Shown here: positions 50,144 through 61,831 of the stretch, piece after piece
Position numbering within the stretch: the stretch's first letter is position 1
Layout: every line of letters begins with the position of its first letter
Origin: Pectobacterium atrosepticum
GTDB taxonomy: Bacteria > Pseudomonadota > Gammaproteobacteria > Enterobacterales > Enterobacteriaceae
Length of the DNA: 64,000 nucleotides
Direction: 5' to 3'
Assembly (NCBI GenBank): GCA_019056595.1
Contig: CP036163.1
Coordinates: forward strand, 2,170,001 to 2,234,000
Made by a program: the position numbers and the translations under genes
Notes under the pieces: generated by a model
Seen by the model: the letters and a program-made list of their open reading frames with translations, nothing else
Database searches by the model: none
What the model was told of the DNA's origin: nothing

Positions 50144-51451
50144 TCAGAACTGCTGTTCTTCCGTCGATCCCGTCAGCGCCGTCACTGAAGACTGGCCTCC
50201 CTGAATGATGTTCGTCACTTTATCGAAGTAGCCAGTACCGACCTCCTGCTGATGCGATGAGAAGGTATAACCGTCTTTAATCGCTTCAAATTCAGGCTGC
50301 TGCACTTTTTCTACGTAGTGCCTCATCCCCTCGCCCTGTGCATAGGCATGCGCCAGATCAAACATGTTGAACCACATGCTGTGGATGCCAGCCAGCGTAA
50401 TAAACTGATACTTGTAGCCCATCGCCGACAGCTCATCCTGAAAACGCGCAATCGTGCTGTCATCCAGATTCTTCTTCCAGTTAAAGGAAGGTGAACAGTT
50501 GTACGCCAGCAGCTTACCGGGGAACTTAGCGTGGATGGCCTCAGCAAAACGACGCGCCAACGATAAATCCGGCGTTGAGGTTTCGCACCACACCAGGTCC
50601 GCATAAGGCGCATAGGCCAGACCACGGCTGATTGCCTGCTCGATCCCAGCGCGCGTACGATAGAAACCTTCCACCGTGCGTTCTCCAGTGATGAAATCAC
50701 GGTCATATTCATCGCAGTCGGAGGTCATTAAATCCGCCGCATCCGCATCGGTTCGCGCAACCACTAAGGTGGGCACGCCCATTACGTCCGCCGCCAGACG
50801 TGCTGCGACCAGCTTCTGAACGGCTTCCTGAGTGGGAACCAGCACTTTGCCGCCCATGTGCCCACATTTCTTCGCCGATGCCAATTGATCCTCAAAGTGA
50901 ACCGCCGCGGCGCCCGCTTCAATCATTGATTTCATGAGCTCGAACGCATTAAGCACGCCGCCAAATCCAGCCTCCGCATCCGCAACAATCGGCAGGAAGT
51001 AGTCGGTATGGCGTTTATCACCCGGCTCAATGTGGTTCGCCCACTGAATCTGATCGGCACGCCGAAAGGTGTTATTAATGCGTTCGATCACCGCAGGCAC
51101 GGAATTCGCTGGGTAGAGCGACTGGTCGGGATACATGCTGGACGCCAGATTGGCATCCGCCGCCACCTGCCAACCGGAAAGGTAAATCGCCTCAATACCG
51201 GCTTTCGCCTGCTGTAAGGCTTGCCCACCCGTCAGTGCGCCCAGACAGTTAACATAACCTTTGCGGGCTTCACCATGCAGCAGGCTCCATAATCTCGCCG
51301 CGCCGAGCTGCGCGAGCGTGCATTCCGGGTTCACCGATCCACGTAGATTAATCACATCTTCTGCGCTGTAGGGGCGCGTAATACCTTCCCAGCGCGCGGT
51401 TTTCCACTCTTTTTCGATATGCTGGACTTGTTGGGTACGAGAGGTCGTCAT
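50144..51451 (-). CDS. aceA: Isocitrate lyase
   Basis: Splits isocitrate into glyoxylate and succinate. 435 residues; the active-site motif [14 protein letters not shown] with the catalytic Cys, the metal-binding [10 protein letters not shown], and [13 protein letters not shown] are all intact. Middle gene of aceBAK, 31 bp after aceB. Confidence 0.97.
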   Translation of the reverse strand: MTTSRTQQVQHIEKEWKTARWEGITRPYSAEDVINLRGSVNPECTLAQLGAARLWSLLHGEARKGYVNCLGALTGGQALQQAKAGIEAIYLSGWQVAADANLASSMYPDQSLYPANSVPAVIERINNTFRRADQIQWANHIEPGDKRHTDYFLPIVADAEAGFGGVLNAFELMKSMIEAGAAAVHFEDQLASAKKCGHMGGKVLVPTQEAVQKLVAARLAADVMGVPTLVVARTDADAADLMTSDCDEYDRDFITGERTVEGFYRTRAGIEQAISRGLAYAPYADLVWCETSTPDLSLARRFAEAIHAKFPGKLLAYNCSPSFNWKKNLDDSTIARFQDELSAMGYKYQFITLAGIHSMWFNMFDLAHAYAQGEGMRHYVEKVQQPEFEAIKDGYTFSSHQQEVGTGYFDKVTNIIQGGQSSVTALTGSTEEQQF

Positions 51452-51482
51452 AGCAGAGGTTCCTTTTTATTATTAGTCAGGA

Positions 51483-53081
51483 TTAATCAAGCAATGCGTA
51501 GCCGGGTAACGTCAGGAAGTCGATCAGTTCATCTTGCGTGGTGATTTGTTCCATCAGCCGAGCGGCTTCATCGAAGCGCCCTCCGCTAAAACGGGCATCA
51601 CCTAATTCCTCCTGAATCACAAACATCTCTTCGGCCAACATCTGGCGGAACAGCGCTTTGGTGATCACACGACCATCGCTCAACGTCTTGCCGTGACGAA
51701 TCCACTGCCAGATAGAGGTTCGGGAAATTTCTGCCGTCGCAGCGTCTTCCATCAACCCATAAATCGGGACGCAGCCATTACCAGATATCCACGCTTCGAT
51801 GTACTGCACGGCAACGCGGATATTCGCACGCATACCGACTTCCGTGCGCTCTCCCGGACAGGGTTCCAGTAATTCCTCAGCACGGATAAACGCATCGTGT
51901 TCACGGCTGATATCAAGCTGATTTTTGCGCTCACCCAACGCCCGATCGAACACCTCCATCACGGCATCTGCCAGCCCCGGATGAGCGACCCAAGTGCCAT
52001 CGTGACCATTATTCGCTTCCAACTCCTTGTCTTTACAAACCTTATCCAATACCCAATTATTACGTTCAGCATCCTTACTCGGAATGAACGCCGCCATCCC
52101 GCCCATGGCAAACGCGCCACGGCGATGGCAGGTTTTGATCAACAGCCGCGAGTAAGCACTAAGGAAAGGTTTTTCCATCGTTACCGACTGACGATCGGGC
52201 AGAACGCGATCGCTGTGGTTCTTTAATGTTTTGATATAACTGAAAATATAATCCCAGCGCCCGCAGTTTAACCCAACAATATGATCGCGTAAGTGATAGA
52301 GGATTTCGTCCATCTGGAAAACAGCAGGCAGCGTTTCAATCAACACCGTTGCTTTGATCGTTCCACGCGGAAGGTCAAAGCGATCTTCTGTATAGCAGAA
52401 GACATCGTTCCACCAAGCTGCTTCCTGCCATGACTGAGTCTTTGGCAAATAGAAATAAGGGCCGCTACCTTTCTTCAGCAGTTCCTGATAGTTGTGGAAA
52501 AAATACAGCGCGAAATCAAACAAGCTGCCGGGAATGGCTTCCCCCTGCCAGGACACGTGTTTTTCAGGTAAATGCAACCCGCGCACGCGGCAAACCAATA
52601 CAGCAGGATTGGGTTTCAGCTGGTAGATTTTTCCTGTTTCGTTGATATAGGAAATCGTACCGCGTACGGCATCACGTAAATTGATTTGTCCATCAATCAC
52701 CTTTTCCCATCCCGGTGACAGTGAATCCTCAAAGTCCGCCATGAAAACCTTCACATTGGCATTCAATGCGTTGATCACCATCTTGCGCTCAACTGGGCCG
52801 GTAATTTCAACACGGCGATCCTGAAGGTCATCGGGAATGCCGCGTATCGTCCATGCTTTATCTCGAATGGAAGCCGTTTCTGAAATAAAATCAGGCAACT
52901 TACCCTGATCGATATTGCGCTGCTGTACTTGTCGTTCAGCAAGTAATTGATTACGTGCGGGAGTGAAATGCGTGACTAATTCCGTTAGGTAATCAATCGC
53001 CTCCTCCGTAAGAATGTGCTTCTCACCTTCGCCAAAACGCTGACTAAACGCCAACTCTCCGTTTATCGTCTGCTGCATCAT
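51483..53081 (-). CDS. aceB: Malate synthase A
   Basis: Condenses glyoxylate with acetyl-CoA to malate. 532 residues from the ATG at 53081 with AAGGA upstream; the frame to 53111 is a shorter-lived extension. Signatures: VKVFMADFEDSLSPGWEK, LNCGRWDYIFSYIKT with the catalytic Arg, GGMAAFIPSKD, and NGHDGTWVAHPGLAD. First gene of the operon. Confidence 0.97.
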   Translation of the reverse strand: MMQQTINGELAFSQRFGEGEKHILTEEAIDYLTELVTHFTPARNQLLAERQVQQRNIDQGKLPDFISETASIRDKAWTIRGIPDDLQDRRVEITGPVERKMVINALNANVKVFMADFEDSLSPGWEKVIDGQINLRDAVRGTISYINETGKIYQLKPNPAVLVCRVRGLHLPEKHVSWQGEAIPGSLFDFALYFFHNYQELLKKGSGPYFYLPKTQSWQEAAWWNDVFCYTEDRFDLPRGTIKATVLIETLPAVFQMDEILYHLRDHIVGLNCGRWDYIFSYIKTLKNHSDRVLPDRQSVTMEKPFLSAYSRLLIKTCHRRGAFAMGGMAAFIPSKDAERNNWVLDKVCKDKELEANNGHDGTWVAHPGLADAVMEVFDRALGERKNQLDISREHDAFIRAEELLEPCPGERTEVGMRANIRVAVQYIEAWISGNGCVPIYGLMEDAATAEISRTSIWQWIRHGKTLSDGRVITKALFRQMLAEEMFVIQEELGDARFSGGRFDEAARLMEQITTQDELIDFLTLPGYALLD

Positions 53082-53194
53082 TCGTGGTTCCTTTTCAAGA
53101 TTCCGCTTCATTCATCAACAACCGCCAGATCGGCAAACCAGTATGTATATTTCTTAGCCGACAGGATTAAGCGTAATACAAGAAAAAACAAAAT

Positions 53195-53209
53195 CAAAAA
53201 CAATTTCCA
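53195..53209 (-). promoter_or_regulatory. Candidate IclR box of aceBAK
   Basis: CAAAAACAATTTCCA keeps the ATTTCCA half perfectly and matches 10 of 14 positions overall of TGGAAAT-N-ATTTCCA; about 115 bp before aceB. Confidence 0.4.
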
Positions 53210-53321
53210 TTTTAAAAAAATTATCAACATAACCACATAATAAAAATGAAGATTAAAATTAAAAAATAAGAGAAATAACTTTCACCAACTAACAGAAATG
53301 GAATCATTCAGCACAAAAAAA

Positions 53322-53341
53322 AGGCACCCTTAAAGGTGCCT
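53322..53341 (-). terminator. metA terminator
   Basis: AGGCACC - TTTAAG - GGTGCCT followed by an eight-T run on the minus strand, 25 bp after metA. Confidence 0.9.
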
Positions 53342-53365
53342 CAGAGAAAAGGATTAAGATGAGAG

Positions 53366-54295
53366 TTAGTCCAGCGTAGGATTCATTTTGCGCAAATCGT
53401 AAGGCGTAATCTGATAAACATAGTAATTCAGCCAGTTAACAAAAAGCAGATGCCCATGGCTACGCCAGCTCGCTTTCGGTTCCAGTTCAGGATTGTCATC
53501 CGGGAAATAGTTAACCGGAACGGTCGGATCCAACCCAGCATCACAATCACGGAAAAACTCTCCTGCCAGCGTCAGAACGTCATATTCGGGATGCCCAGTA
53601 ACGAACGCCAGACGTTTATCTTTACTGGCAAACAGGTAAGCACCGGCCTGCTCCGACGCAACCAGAATATCCAAATCCGTATGCTGCCGAATCACATCAG
53701 CCGGAAAATCTGCATAGCGAGAATGTGGAGCCAGGAACGTTTCATCAAAGCCGCGGGTCAGCAAAGCATGGGGTTGTAACGTTTGATGCAAGTAAACACC
53801 GGACAGCTTTTCCTTCCGAGTCATCTTGGGAATACCGTAGAGGATATTGAGAGCAGCCTGTACAGCCCAACACACGAATAATGTGGATGTAACATGCTCT
53901 TTTGCCCATTCGATAACACGCGCGATCTGCGGCCAATAAACAACATCACAGAAATCGACTAACCCCAGCGGGGCGCCAGTAACAATCAAGCCATCAAAGT
54001 TTTCGTCCTGGATATCGTCGAAATTACAGTAGAAATTATTCAAATGCTCGGTTGGTGTATTCTTTGATTCACGGCTGTCGATACGTAGCAGTTGGATATC
54101 GATCTGTAGGGGAGAATTGGACAACAGACGCAGAAACTGGTTTTCAGTCTCAATCTTCTTAGGCATCAGGTTCAGAACCAGCACTTTAAGTGGGCGAATT
54201 TCCTGCGTTTTAGCGCGCGAGGATGTCATAACAAAGACGTTCTCATTACGCAGAAAATTAACGGCTGGTAACTCATCAGGAACCCGAATTGGCAT
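53366..54295 (-). CDS. metA: Homoserine O-succinyltransferase
   Basis: First committed step of methionine synthesis. 309 residues. Catalytic Cys in [14 protein letters not shown] and His in [20 protein letters not shown]; oxyanion and acyl-site motif [12 protein letters not shown]. Under MetJ control by four upstream Met boxes. Confidence 0.97.
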   Translation of the reverse strand: MPIRVPDELPAVNFLRNENVFVMTSSRAKTQEIRPLKVLVLNLMPKKIETENQFLRLLSNSPLQIDIQLLRIDSRESKNTPTEHLNNFYCNFDDIQDENFDGLIVTGAPLGLVDFCDVVYWPQIARVIEWAKEHVTSTLFVCWAVQAALNILYGIPKMTRKEKLSGVYLHQTLQPHALLTRGFDETFLAPHSRYADFPADVIRQHTDLDILVASEQAGAYLFASKDKRLAFVTGHPEYDVLTLAGEFFRDCDAGLDPTVPVNYFPDDNPELEPKASWRSHGHLLFVNWLNYYVYQITPYDLRKMNPTLD

Positions 54296-54314
54296 AACCT
54301 TATATCCTCAAAGC

Positions 54315-54346
54315 ATACGTTTAAACGTTTAGACATCCAGATGCCT
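54315..54346 (-). promoter_or_regulatory. MetJ operator: four tandem Met boxes
   Basis: Four contiguous 8-mers on the plus strand, ATACGTTT, AAACGTTT, AGACATCC and AGATGCCT, fit the AGACGTCT Met-box repeat. They lie 20 bp before the metA ATG, over its promoter, as in other enterobacteria. Confidence 0.8.
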
Positions 54347-54556
54347 GAAGATAGCGAATTTTCGTACTAATGTCGAGTGCTCAACACATAAGGTGAAAAT
54401 GTTTCACGAGACACGGATCCGCATCATCTGCAAAATACGTTTAAGTACGTCAGAATCACTCAGGGGAACAGCGCTAGAAATAACAATAAGCCTGGATTTA
54501 CGACAGTTCATAGCTGTTATTTCCTGAAGTATCCGCTACATCACAGGAGCCCCACT

Positions 54557-54694
54557 TCATTCATTTCCAGAGCGTGGATAGTCAGCAACCAAGATTCTGT
54601 TATTGCTAAATGCACTCTGTGTAGTGGCTTCACGCAGTGTGGCAAAGCTACCTATTGTGATTTTATTTTTACGGATTTGGATATAGGGATTCAT
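54557..54694 (-). CDS. Possible 45-residue small protein
   Basis: ATG at 54694 with GGAAG seven bases upstream; 45 codons to a TGA. The peptide (starting MNPYIQIRKNKITIGSFAT) is not low complexity and reads like a real folded-domain fragment, perhaps the start of a longer protein cut off here. I recognise no family. It lies between metA and the rRNA terminator. Confidence 0.4.
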   Translation of the reverse strand: MNPYIQIRKNKITIGSFATLREATTQSAFSNNRILVADYPRSGNE

Positions 54695-54746
54695 AATTCA
54701 TCTTCCTAACAGTTCCATTTTCCTCCCCCCCAAATGCCCCACAGCA

Positions 54747-54776
54747 AAAAGCCCCTGTCTTTCGACAGGGGCTTTC
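54747..54776 (-). terminator. rRNA operon terminator
   Basis: GCCCCTGTC - GAAA (minus strand) - GACAGGGGC with a following T-rich run, 11 bp after 5S; the classical rrn terminator shape. Confidence 0.92.
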
Positions 54777-54786
54777 CACTCGTTTG

Positions 54787-54906
54787 ATGCCTGGCAGTTC
54801 CCTACTCTCACATGGGGAGACCCCACACTACCATCGGCGCTACGGCGTTTCACTTCTGAGTTCGGCATGGGGTCAGGTGGGACCACCGCGCTATCGCCGC
54901 CAGGCA
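54787..54906 (-). rRNA. rrf: 5S ribosomal RNA
   Basis: Complete 120-base gene: TGCCTGGCGGC at the 5' end pairs with GCCAGGCAT at the 3' end, with CCGAACTCAGAAGTGAAACG inside. No deletion is seen here, unlike 16S and 23S. Confidence 0.97.
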
Positions 54907-55032
54907 AATTCTGTTTCATTCCAACCGTTACTTATCATGACTTTTTGTCATCTCCGTAACCATCAGAACCAATCTTCGAACAAGCTGAATATCGTTTTAT
55001 ATGAGTCACCCACAAAACACCTTCGGTGTTGT

Positions 55033-57226
<2,194 letters not shown>

Positions 57227-57368
57227 TCACAACCCGAAGATGTTTCTTTCGATTCATCATCGCGCTGCGATTATTTGAGAGACTCATTGACATGCTGATT
57301 CATCACGACCCGCCCGAAGGCAGTCATGCATGTTCAGCTGTCATGTTTCAATTTTCAGCTTGTTCCAG

Positions 57369-57382
57369 ATTGTTAAAGAGCA
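57369..57382 (-). promoter_or_regulatory. boxA antitermination site before 23S
   Basis: TGCTCTTTAACAAT on the minus strand, the Nus/boxA element in the tRNA-23S spacer. Confidence 0.88.
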
Positions 57383-57430
57383 AAATACTTCGCAGCATAC
57401 TGTTTCCAATACGCTCTGAAGTCTTTTTAA

Positions 57431-57506
57431 TGGTGGAGCTATGCGGGATCGAACCGCAGACCTCCTGCGTGCAAAGCAGGCGCTCTCCCAGCTGAGCTAT
57501 AGCCCC
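57431..57506 (-). tRNA. tRNA-Ala (anticodon TGC)
   Basis: 76 bases, GGGGCTATAGCTC at the 5' end, CTTTGCACG anticodon arm, CCA encoded. Second tRNA of the 16S-23S spacer. Confidence 0.97.
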
Positions 57507-57548
57507 ATCTCTACTTACAGTTACCTTAGATACCACTCATGGAAGAGT

Positions 57549-57625
<77 letters not shown>

Positions 57626-57699
57626 ATTAAGGTATTTCTGCTCGTTATTTTCATCAGACAATCTGTGTGAGCACTTCACTTAACACACATCTTTATTGG

Positions 57700-58093
57700 T
57701 AAGGAGGTGATCCAACCGCAGGTTCCCCTACGGTTACCTTGTTACGACTTCACCCCATGGACCGTGTCTCAGTTCCAGTGTGGCTGGTCATCCTCTCAGA
57801 CCAGCTAGGGATCGTCGCCTAGGTGGGCCATTACCCCGCCTACTAGCTAATCCCATCTGGGCACATCTGATGGCAAGAGGCCCGAAGGTCCCCCTCTTTG
57901 GTCCGAAGACGTTATGCGGTATTAGCTACCGTTTCCAGTAGTTATCCCCCTCCATCAGGCAGTTTCCCAGACATTACTCACCCGTCCGCCGCTCGTCACC
58001 CAAAGAGCAAGCTCTTCTGTGCTACCGCTCGACTTGCATGTGTTAGGCCTGCCGCCAGCGTTCAATCTGAGCCATGATCAAACTCTTCAATTT
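57700..58093 (-). rRNA. rrs: 16S ribosomal RNA gene with large internal deletion
   Basis: 5' end AAATTGAAGAGTTTGATC (58093) and 3' end GGATCACCTCCTTA (57700) are normal, but only 394 nt lie between them instead of about 1,540. The sequence runs normally to GACACGGTCCA (about position 330) and then jumps to TGGGGTGAAGTCG (about position 1480) at 57757/57758. Flanking processing stems, spacer tRNAs and promoters are intact. Confidence 0.94.
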
Positions 58094-58244
58094 AAGATTT
58101 GTTTGATTTGCTGAACTCGTCAGCGATGCTCAAAGAATTAGTAACTGTTCATTCGTAATGAATTTTACTGTTGTTCACTCTTCAAGACTTTTTATATCGT
58201 TTAAGATACGGTCTTGTGAGTGCCCACACAGATTGTCTGATTAT

Positions 58245-58258
58245 ATTGTTAAAGAGCA
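58245..58258 (-). promoter_or_regulatory. boxA antitermination site of the 16S leader
   Basis: TGCTCTTTAACAAT on the minus strand, identical to the site in the 23S spacer. Confidence 0.9.
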
Positions 58259-58294
58259 GTGCGTTGCGGCCTTAACCGCTTCGCGAGGTGGCGT

Positions 58295-58322
58295 ACTTTA
58301 CGCTTATCACCTTCAGAGTCAA
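58295..58322 (-). promoter_or_regulatory. rrn promoter P2
   Basis: TTGACT -35 (58317-58322), 16-bp spacer, TAAAGT -10 (58295-58300). Confidence 0.75.
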
Positions 58323-58395
58323 CGTTTATTTTAAAGCGTTTTCTCTTTTTTTATCGACCCGGTTGTGAGTCACAGCGCCGTGTCGATGGAGGCGC

Positions 58396-58423
58396 ATTAT
58401 AGGGATCCGTTTTCGTTACACAA
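58396..58423 (-). promoter_or_regulatory. rrn promoter P1
   Basis: TTGTGT -35 (58418-58423), 16-bp spacer, TATAAT -10 (58396-58401) followed by the GC-rich discriminator GCGCCTCC typical of stringently controlled rRNA promoters; A/T-rich DNA upstream fits an UP element. Confidence 0.82.
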
Positions 58424-58584
58424 CAACTTTCTTGATCTTTTTTTCTGTTCGCGTGTTTTTCAACCCTTTCGATGAGATCTTACTCGATCCGTGTCACTTT
58501 TCAGTTGCCGCAGCCGCATATCTGTCGATATTTTGTCTATTAATGCGAATAATCAGCATGTGGCAAATAACTGCGAGGTTGTCG

Positions 58585-59133
58585 ATGAGTGCAAAAATAT
58601 TCCGTCGTTATAAGGGTATCTCTCCCGTTTTAGGCGAAAGAGTCATGGTCGATCATTCCAGTGTGGTGATTGGCAAGGTAACACTAGGCGATGATGTCGG
58701 TATCTGGCCCCTTGTCGCCATACGCGGTGATGTTAACTACATCACTATTGGTGCCAGGAGTAATATCCAGGATGGATCAGTACTTCATATCACCCACTGT
58801 TCAGAGAAAAAACCTGAAGGTAACCCACTTATTATTGGGGAAGATGTCACTGTCGGGCATAAAGCAATGCTGCACGGTTGCCAAATAGGAAGTCGAGTTC
58901 TAGTCGGAATGGGGTCAATACTCCTCGATGGAGTCGTTGTTGAGGATGATGTGATGATTGGTGCTGGTAGCTTGGTCCCGCCAGGAAAACGCTTAGAGAA
59001 GGGACATCTATACGTTGGCAGCCCAGTGAAGAAAATTCGGCCACTGACACAAGAGGAAATAGAGGGGCTGATTTACTCAGCAAATAACTATGTTCGTTGG
59101 AAAGATGAATACCTTGCTCAGGATAATGAGTAA
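58585..59133 (+). CDS. yrdA: Gamma-carbonic-anhydrase-like hexapeptide protein YrdA
   Basis: 182 residues, left-handed beta-helix of hexapeptide repeats (VVIGKVTLGDDVGIWPLV, ITIGARSNIQDGSVLH, LIIGEDVTVGHKAMLHG, VLVGMGSILLDG). Metal His residues are in HITH and GHKAMLHGC. Physiological role uncertain. The ATG at 58585 with GAGG upstream is chosen over the frame from 58432, whose extra part is rrn leader. Confidence 0.93.
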   Translation: MSAKIFRRYKGISPVLGERVMVDHSSVVIGKVTLGDDVGIWPLVAIRGDVNYITIGARSNIQDGSVLHITHCSEKKPEGNPLIIGEDVTVGHKAMLHGCQIGSRVLVGMGSILLDGVVVEDDVMIGAGSLVPPGKRLEKGHLYVGSPVKKIRPLTQEEIEGLIYSANNYVRWKDEYLAQDNE

Positions 59134-59375
59134 TAGCCCTCATCATCCCATTCTTCAGCAAGAATCATTTTTTCCAATTCATCTTCAAGATCCCATCGAT
59201 GTACCCTGAACAGCGCCAGCCACTGTTCGGGGCTATCACCGCCATAACGGCGCTGAAGACGTTCCGCAGTTATAAGGCACTCTTGCTGAAAACCATTTAC
59301 CAAAACAGGAAATCGGATCGCCATGATCTTATCATCCCAACTTTCACGATCTGGGAACTGGATCGCCTGATTCAT
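59118..59375 (-). CDS. yrdB: DUF1488 family protein YrdB
   Basis: 85 residues: [37 protein letters not shown]. Function unknown. Overlaps the aroE stop by four bases upstream and the yrdA 3' end by 16 bases at its own end. Confidence 0.93.
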   Translation of the reverse strand: MNQAIQFPDRESWDDKIMAIRFPVLVNGFQQECLITAERLQRRYGGDSPEQWLALFRVHRWDLEDELEKMILAEEWDDEGYYSLS

Positions 59376-60199
59376 TTAGCGAGATCCTGCTTCAGTAGAT
59401 CAATCACTGGCTCCACGTCTGGCATCACACCATGCCAAAGTTTAAACGCATGTGCCGCTTGCCCCACCAGCATTCCCAAACCATCTGCATAGTGGATAGC
59501 CCCCTGTTGTACGCACCATGACAAAAAGGGCGTTAGCTGCGGTAAGTAAAACATGTCATAACAGCTCGTTTCCGGCGAAATGAGTTCTGCCGGTAAGTTA
59601 GGAATGCTGTCGTACATCCCAGAAGATGTGGCGTTAATGATCAGATCGAAAGATTGACCATGCAGACCGTCAAGAGCAGTAGCTTGAATATCACCAATAT
59701 CACAGAAGATTTTAGCTAATGCTTCAGCCTTGAAAAAGGTCCTATTGGTCAGCACAACAGTACAACCAGAGGCCAGCAGGGGTTGGATAACACCACGCGC
59801 CGCGCCACCCGCACCAACGAGCAAAACACGATCCAAAGGTTTTACCAACGCCAATCGTTGCAGATCGCTGAGCAAACCGATGCCATCAGTATTATCACCA
59901 TACAGGCGACCGTCACTCAGCCTCTTCAATGTATTGACCGCCCCCGCAAGCGCAGCACATTCGCTGCGTTCATCGGCTTCAGCAAAAGCTCGCTCTTTAA
60001 AGGGCGCAGTTACATTCGCGCCACCAGCACCATCGTGAAAATACTGGCGCAGCATCTGCTCAAAATTATCCAAAGGCGCTAACACACGCTGGTACGTCAA
60101 CGTTATCCCCGTTTGCGCCGCAAATAGCTCGTGTATGCGAGGTGATTTACTATGTGCAATCGGATTGCCAAAAACCGCAAAAGACGTTACTTCAGACAC
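59372..60199 (-). CDS. aroE: Shikimate dehydrogenase
   Basis: NADPH-dependent reduction of dehydroshikimate. [17 protein letters not shown] at the start, Lys/Asp catalytic pair in [11 protein letters not shown] and [15 protein letters not shown] site [13 protein letters not shown] and [14 protein letters not shown] at 60199 behind GGAAGG gives 275 residues; a GTG four codons upstream is the alternative. Confidence 0.96.
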   Translation of the reverse strand: MSEVTSFAVFGNPIAHSKSPRIHELFAAQTGITLTYQRVLAPLDNFEQMLRQYFHDGAGGANVTAPFKERAFAEADERSECAALAGAVNTLKRLSDGRLYGDNTDGIGLLSDLQRLALVKPLDRVLLVGAGGAARGVIQPLLASGCTVVLTNRTFFKAEALAKIFCDIGDIQATALDGLHGQSFDLIINATSSGMYDSIPNLPAELISPETSCYDMFYLPQLTPFLSWCVQQGAIHYADGLGMLVGQAAHAFKLWHGVMPDVEPVIDLLKQDLAK

Positions 60200-60218
60200 G
60201 TTTCCTTCCACCTTGCCG

Positions 60219-61337
60219 TTACCCCTGACGAATGAGCTCGCCTGTTAATACATCCCTGATTTCTGATGGATTCATTCTTCCACCGACGTCCCCAACTAGC
60301 ACAGGGAAATCACCACCAAACTGCAGAGACACTTCCTGAGCAGTGCGGCAAGGAGGCTGACCGCTTAAATTGGCACTTGTCGACACCAACGGTTTACCGT
60401 AGTGCTGGCACAGTTCCTTAACTAATGGGTGATCACTAACGCGTACCGCAAGCGAAGAAAATTGCCCCGTTAACCACTGCGGTGTCGTAGGTTTTGCAGG
60501 TAATACCCAAGTAACCGGACCTGGCCATGTAGAAAACATCATCGCCTTCTGCTCATCGGATAACGCGCTGTCATTAATGTAAGGCACCAATTGGCTAAAA
60601 TTTGCCGCAATAAGGATCAGCCCTTTTTGCCAAGGGCGTTGTTTTAACGCCAGCAGGCGATTAACTGCCACCTCACTATCAGGATCGCACCCCAATCCAA
60701 ATACCGCTTCAGTCGGGTACGCAATAACCTGCTCATTATGTAATTCCCGCAAAACGGGAATCATTAGTTCATCAGACACGTCATCATTCTTATCAACTTC
60801 TGCCGCTATCGGTTTTCCACATAATTTACTCGCACAAAATAGCTTAGTGCCTTGTGCCGTATTTTTCTCAAACAATAAAGCGTAATGGCAAGAAGGGCAT
60901 TCACCCGCTATCGGCTTATGGTTTAACGTAAACTGGCAATAAGGATAGCGATCGCAAGAATGAAATACCTTGCCGTAGCGAGATTTACGCTGTAACAGCG
61001 TGCCTTCATTGCACTGTGGGCATCGAATCGCCGTTTCATCAGGACGATCGATAGTCTCGGTATGGTGGCATTCAGGGTAATTGCCACAGCCGATGAACAT
61101 TCCATAGCGGCCTTGCCGTAGTACCAATGTCGACTGACAAAGCGGACATTGCTGCCCATCTAACACCTTGACGATATGCCCATCCGCTTGCGCCTTCAGC
61201 GGGCGAATAAACTCACACTCTGGATACGCAGAACAGCCAAGGAATGGGCCATGCCGACCAGAACGGATAACCAGCTCTGACCCACAGTCTGGACATATTT
61301 CCAGTTTTTTTTCAGCAAACAGTGCAGGCTTAACCAT
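60219..61337 (-). CDS. tsaC: Fused YrdD zinc-finger protein and TsaC threonylcarbamoyl-AMP synthase
   Basis: One 372-codon frame joins two proteins that are separate in E. coli. Residues 1-185: four topoisomerase-type C4 zinc fingers (CPDC...[12 protein letters not shown]...[12 protein letters not shown]...[12 protein letters not shown]...CASKLC), as YrdD. Residues 195-372: TsaC/YrdC fold with [31 protein letters not shown] and STSANLSG, making threonylcarbamoyl-AMP for t6A37 of tRNA. No stop separates them; an in-frame GTG (V-S-D-E-L-M) could give a separate TsaC but has a weak ribosome site. Confidence 0.9.
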   Translation of the reverse strand: MVKPALFAEKKLEICPDCGSELVIRSGRHGPFLGCSAYPECEFIRPLKAQADGHIVKVLDGQQCPLCQSTLVLRQGRYGMFIGCGNYPECHHTETIDRPDETAIRCPQCNEGTLLQRKSRYGKVFHSCDRYPYCQFTLNHKPIAGECPSCHYALLFEKNTAQGTKLFCASKLCGKPIAAEVDKNDDVSDELMIPVLRELHNEQVIAYPTEAVFGLGCDPDSEVAVNRLLALKQRPWQKGLILIAANFSQLVPYINDSALSDEQKAMMFSTWPGPVTWVLPAKPTTPQWLTGQFSSLAVRVSDHPLVKELCQHYGKPLVSTSANLSGQPPCRTAQEVSLQFGGDFPVLVGDVGGRMNPSEIRDVLTGELIRQG

Positions 61338-61357
61338 TCGAACTGTTATTCCTCAGG

Positions 61358-61831
61358 CTATTGCACATAACCGTCATTGACCTCAAAGAGTAATTCTTCC
61401 ATTTGCTGATAGGCATTCTCACAACCTGGCACATTGAAAAGCACCATGAGAATGACCCACTTTAGATCTTCCAGATCAAACTCCTGCGTTTCCAATGCCA
61501 TAACGCGTTCAATAATCATTTCCCGCGTTTCAAGATTCAGAACCTGCATTTGCTCAAGAAACAATAAAAAACCACGACATTCCGCATCAAGACGTAACTC
61601 TTCATCCTGCGTATAGATCCGCATAGCCAGAGGATCGCTCGCCAAATAAAGCGGCGCAGTTTGCCCTTCCTGAATATCGGCTAATTTTTCCAGCCAACTC
61701 AACGCGCTATAGATATCGTTACGATGAAATCCAGCGCGGGTGAGGTCATCAGTTAACGTATCCTGATCGACACGCATTTCAGTTTCATTGTGGATGTAAC
61801 TTTCAAACAAGTACATGAGTACGTCGAACAT
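61358..61831 (-). CDS. smg: DUF494 protein Smg
   Basis: 157 residues, [16 protein letters not shown]... with [19 protein letters not shown] and [18 protein letters not shown]. Function unclear, linked to DprA by constant neighbourhood. Overlaps dprA by 29 bases. Confidence 0.94.
   Translation of the reverse strand: MFDVLMYLFESYIHNETEMRVDQDTLTDDLTRAGFHRNDIYSALSWLEKLADIQEGQTAPLYLASDPLAMRIYTQDEELRLDAECRGFLLFLEQMQVLNLETREMIIERVMALETQEFDLEDLKWVILMVLFNVPGCENAYQQMEELLFEVNDGYVQ

Larger units (their letters stand above)
53082..53365. other. aceB-metA intergenic region
   Basis: 284 bp: the aceB promoter with an IclR-like box, a very AT-rich stretch (53150-53290), and the metA terminator. No gene seen. 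Confidence 0.5.
58094..58584. other. rrn leader and promoter region
   Basis: 491 bp: 16S leader with processing stem (GTGCCCACACAGATTGTCTG, complementary to the segment after 16S near 57660), boxA, promoters P2 and P1, then the short upstream region of yrdA. The extended yrdA frame from 58432 is not used. Confidence 0.7.

Noticed and set aside
58432-58584. N-terminal extension of yrdA
   Set aside because: Covers the rRNA promoter upstream DNA; the family starts at the ATG at 58585.
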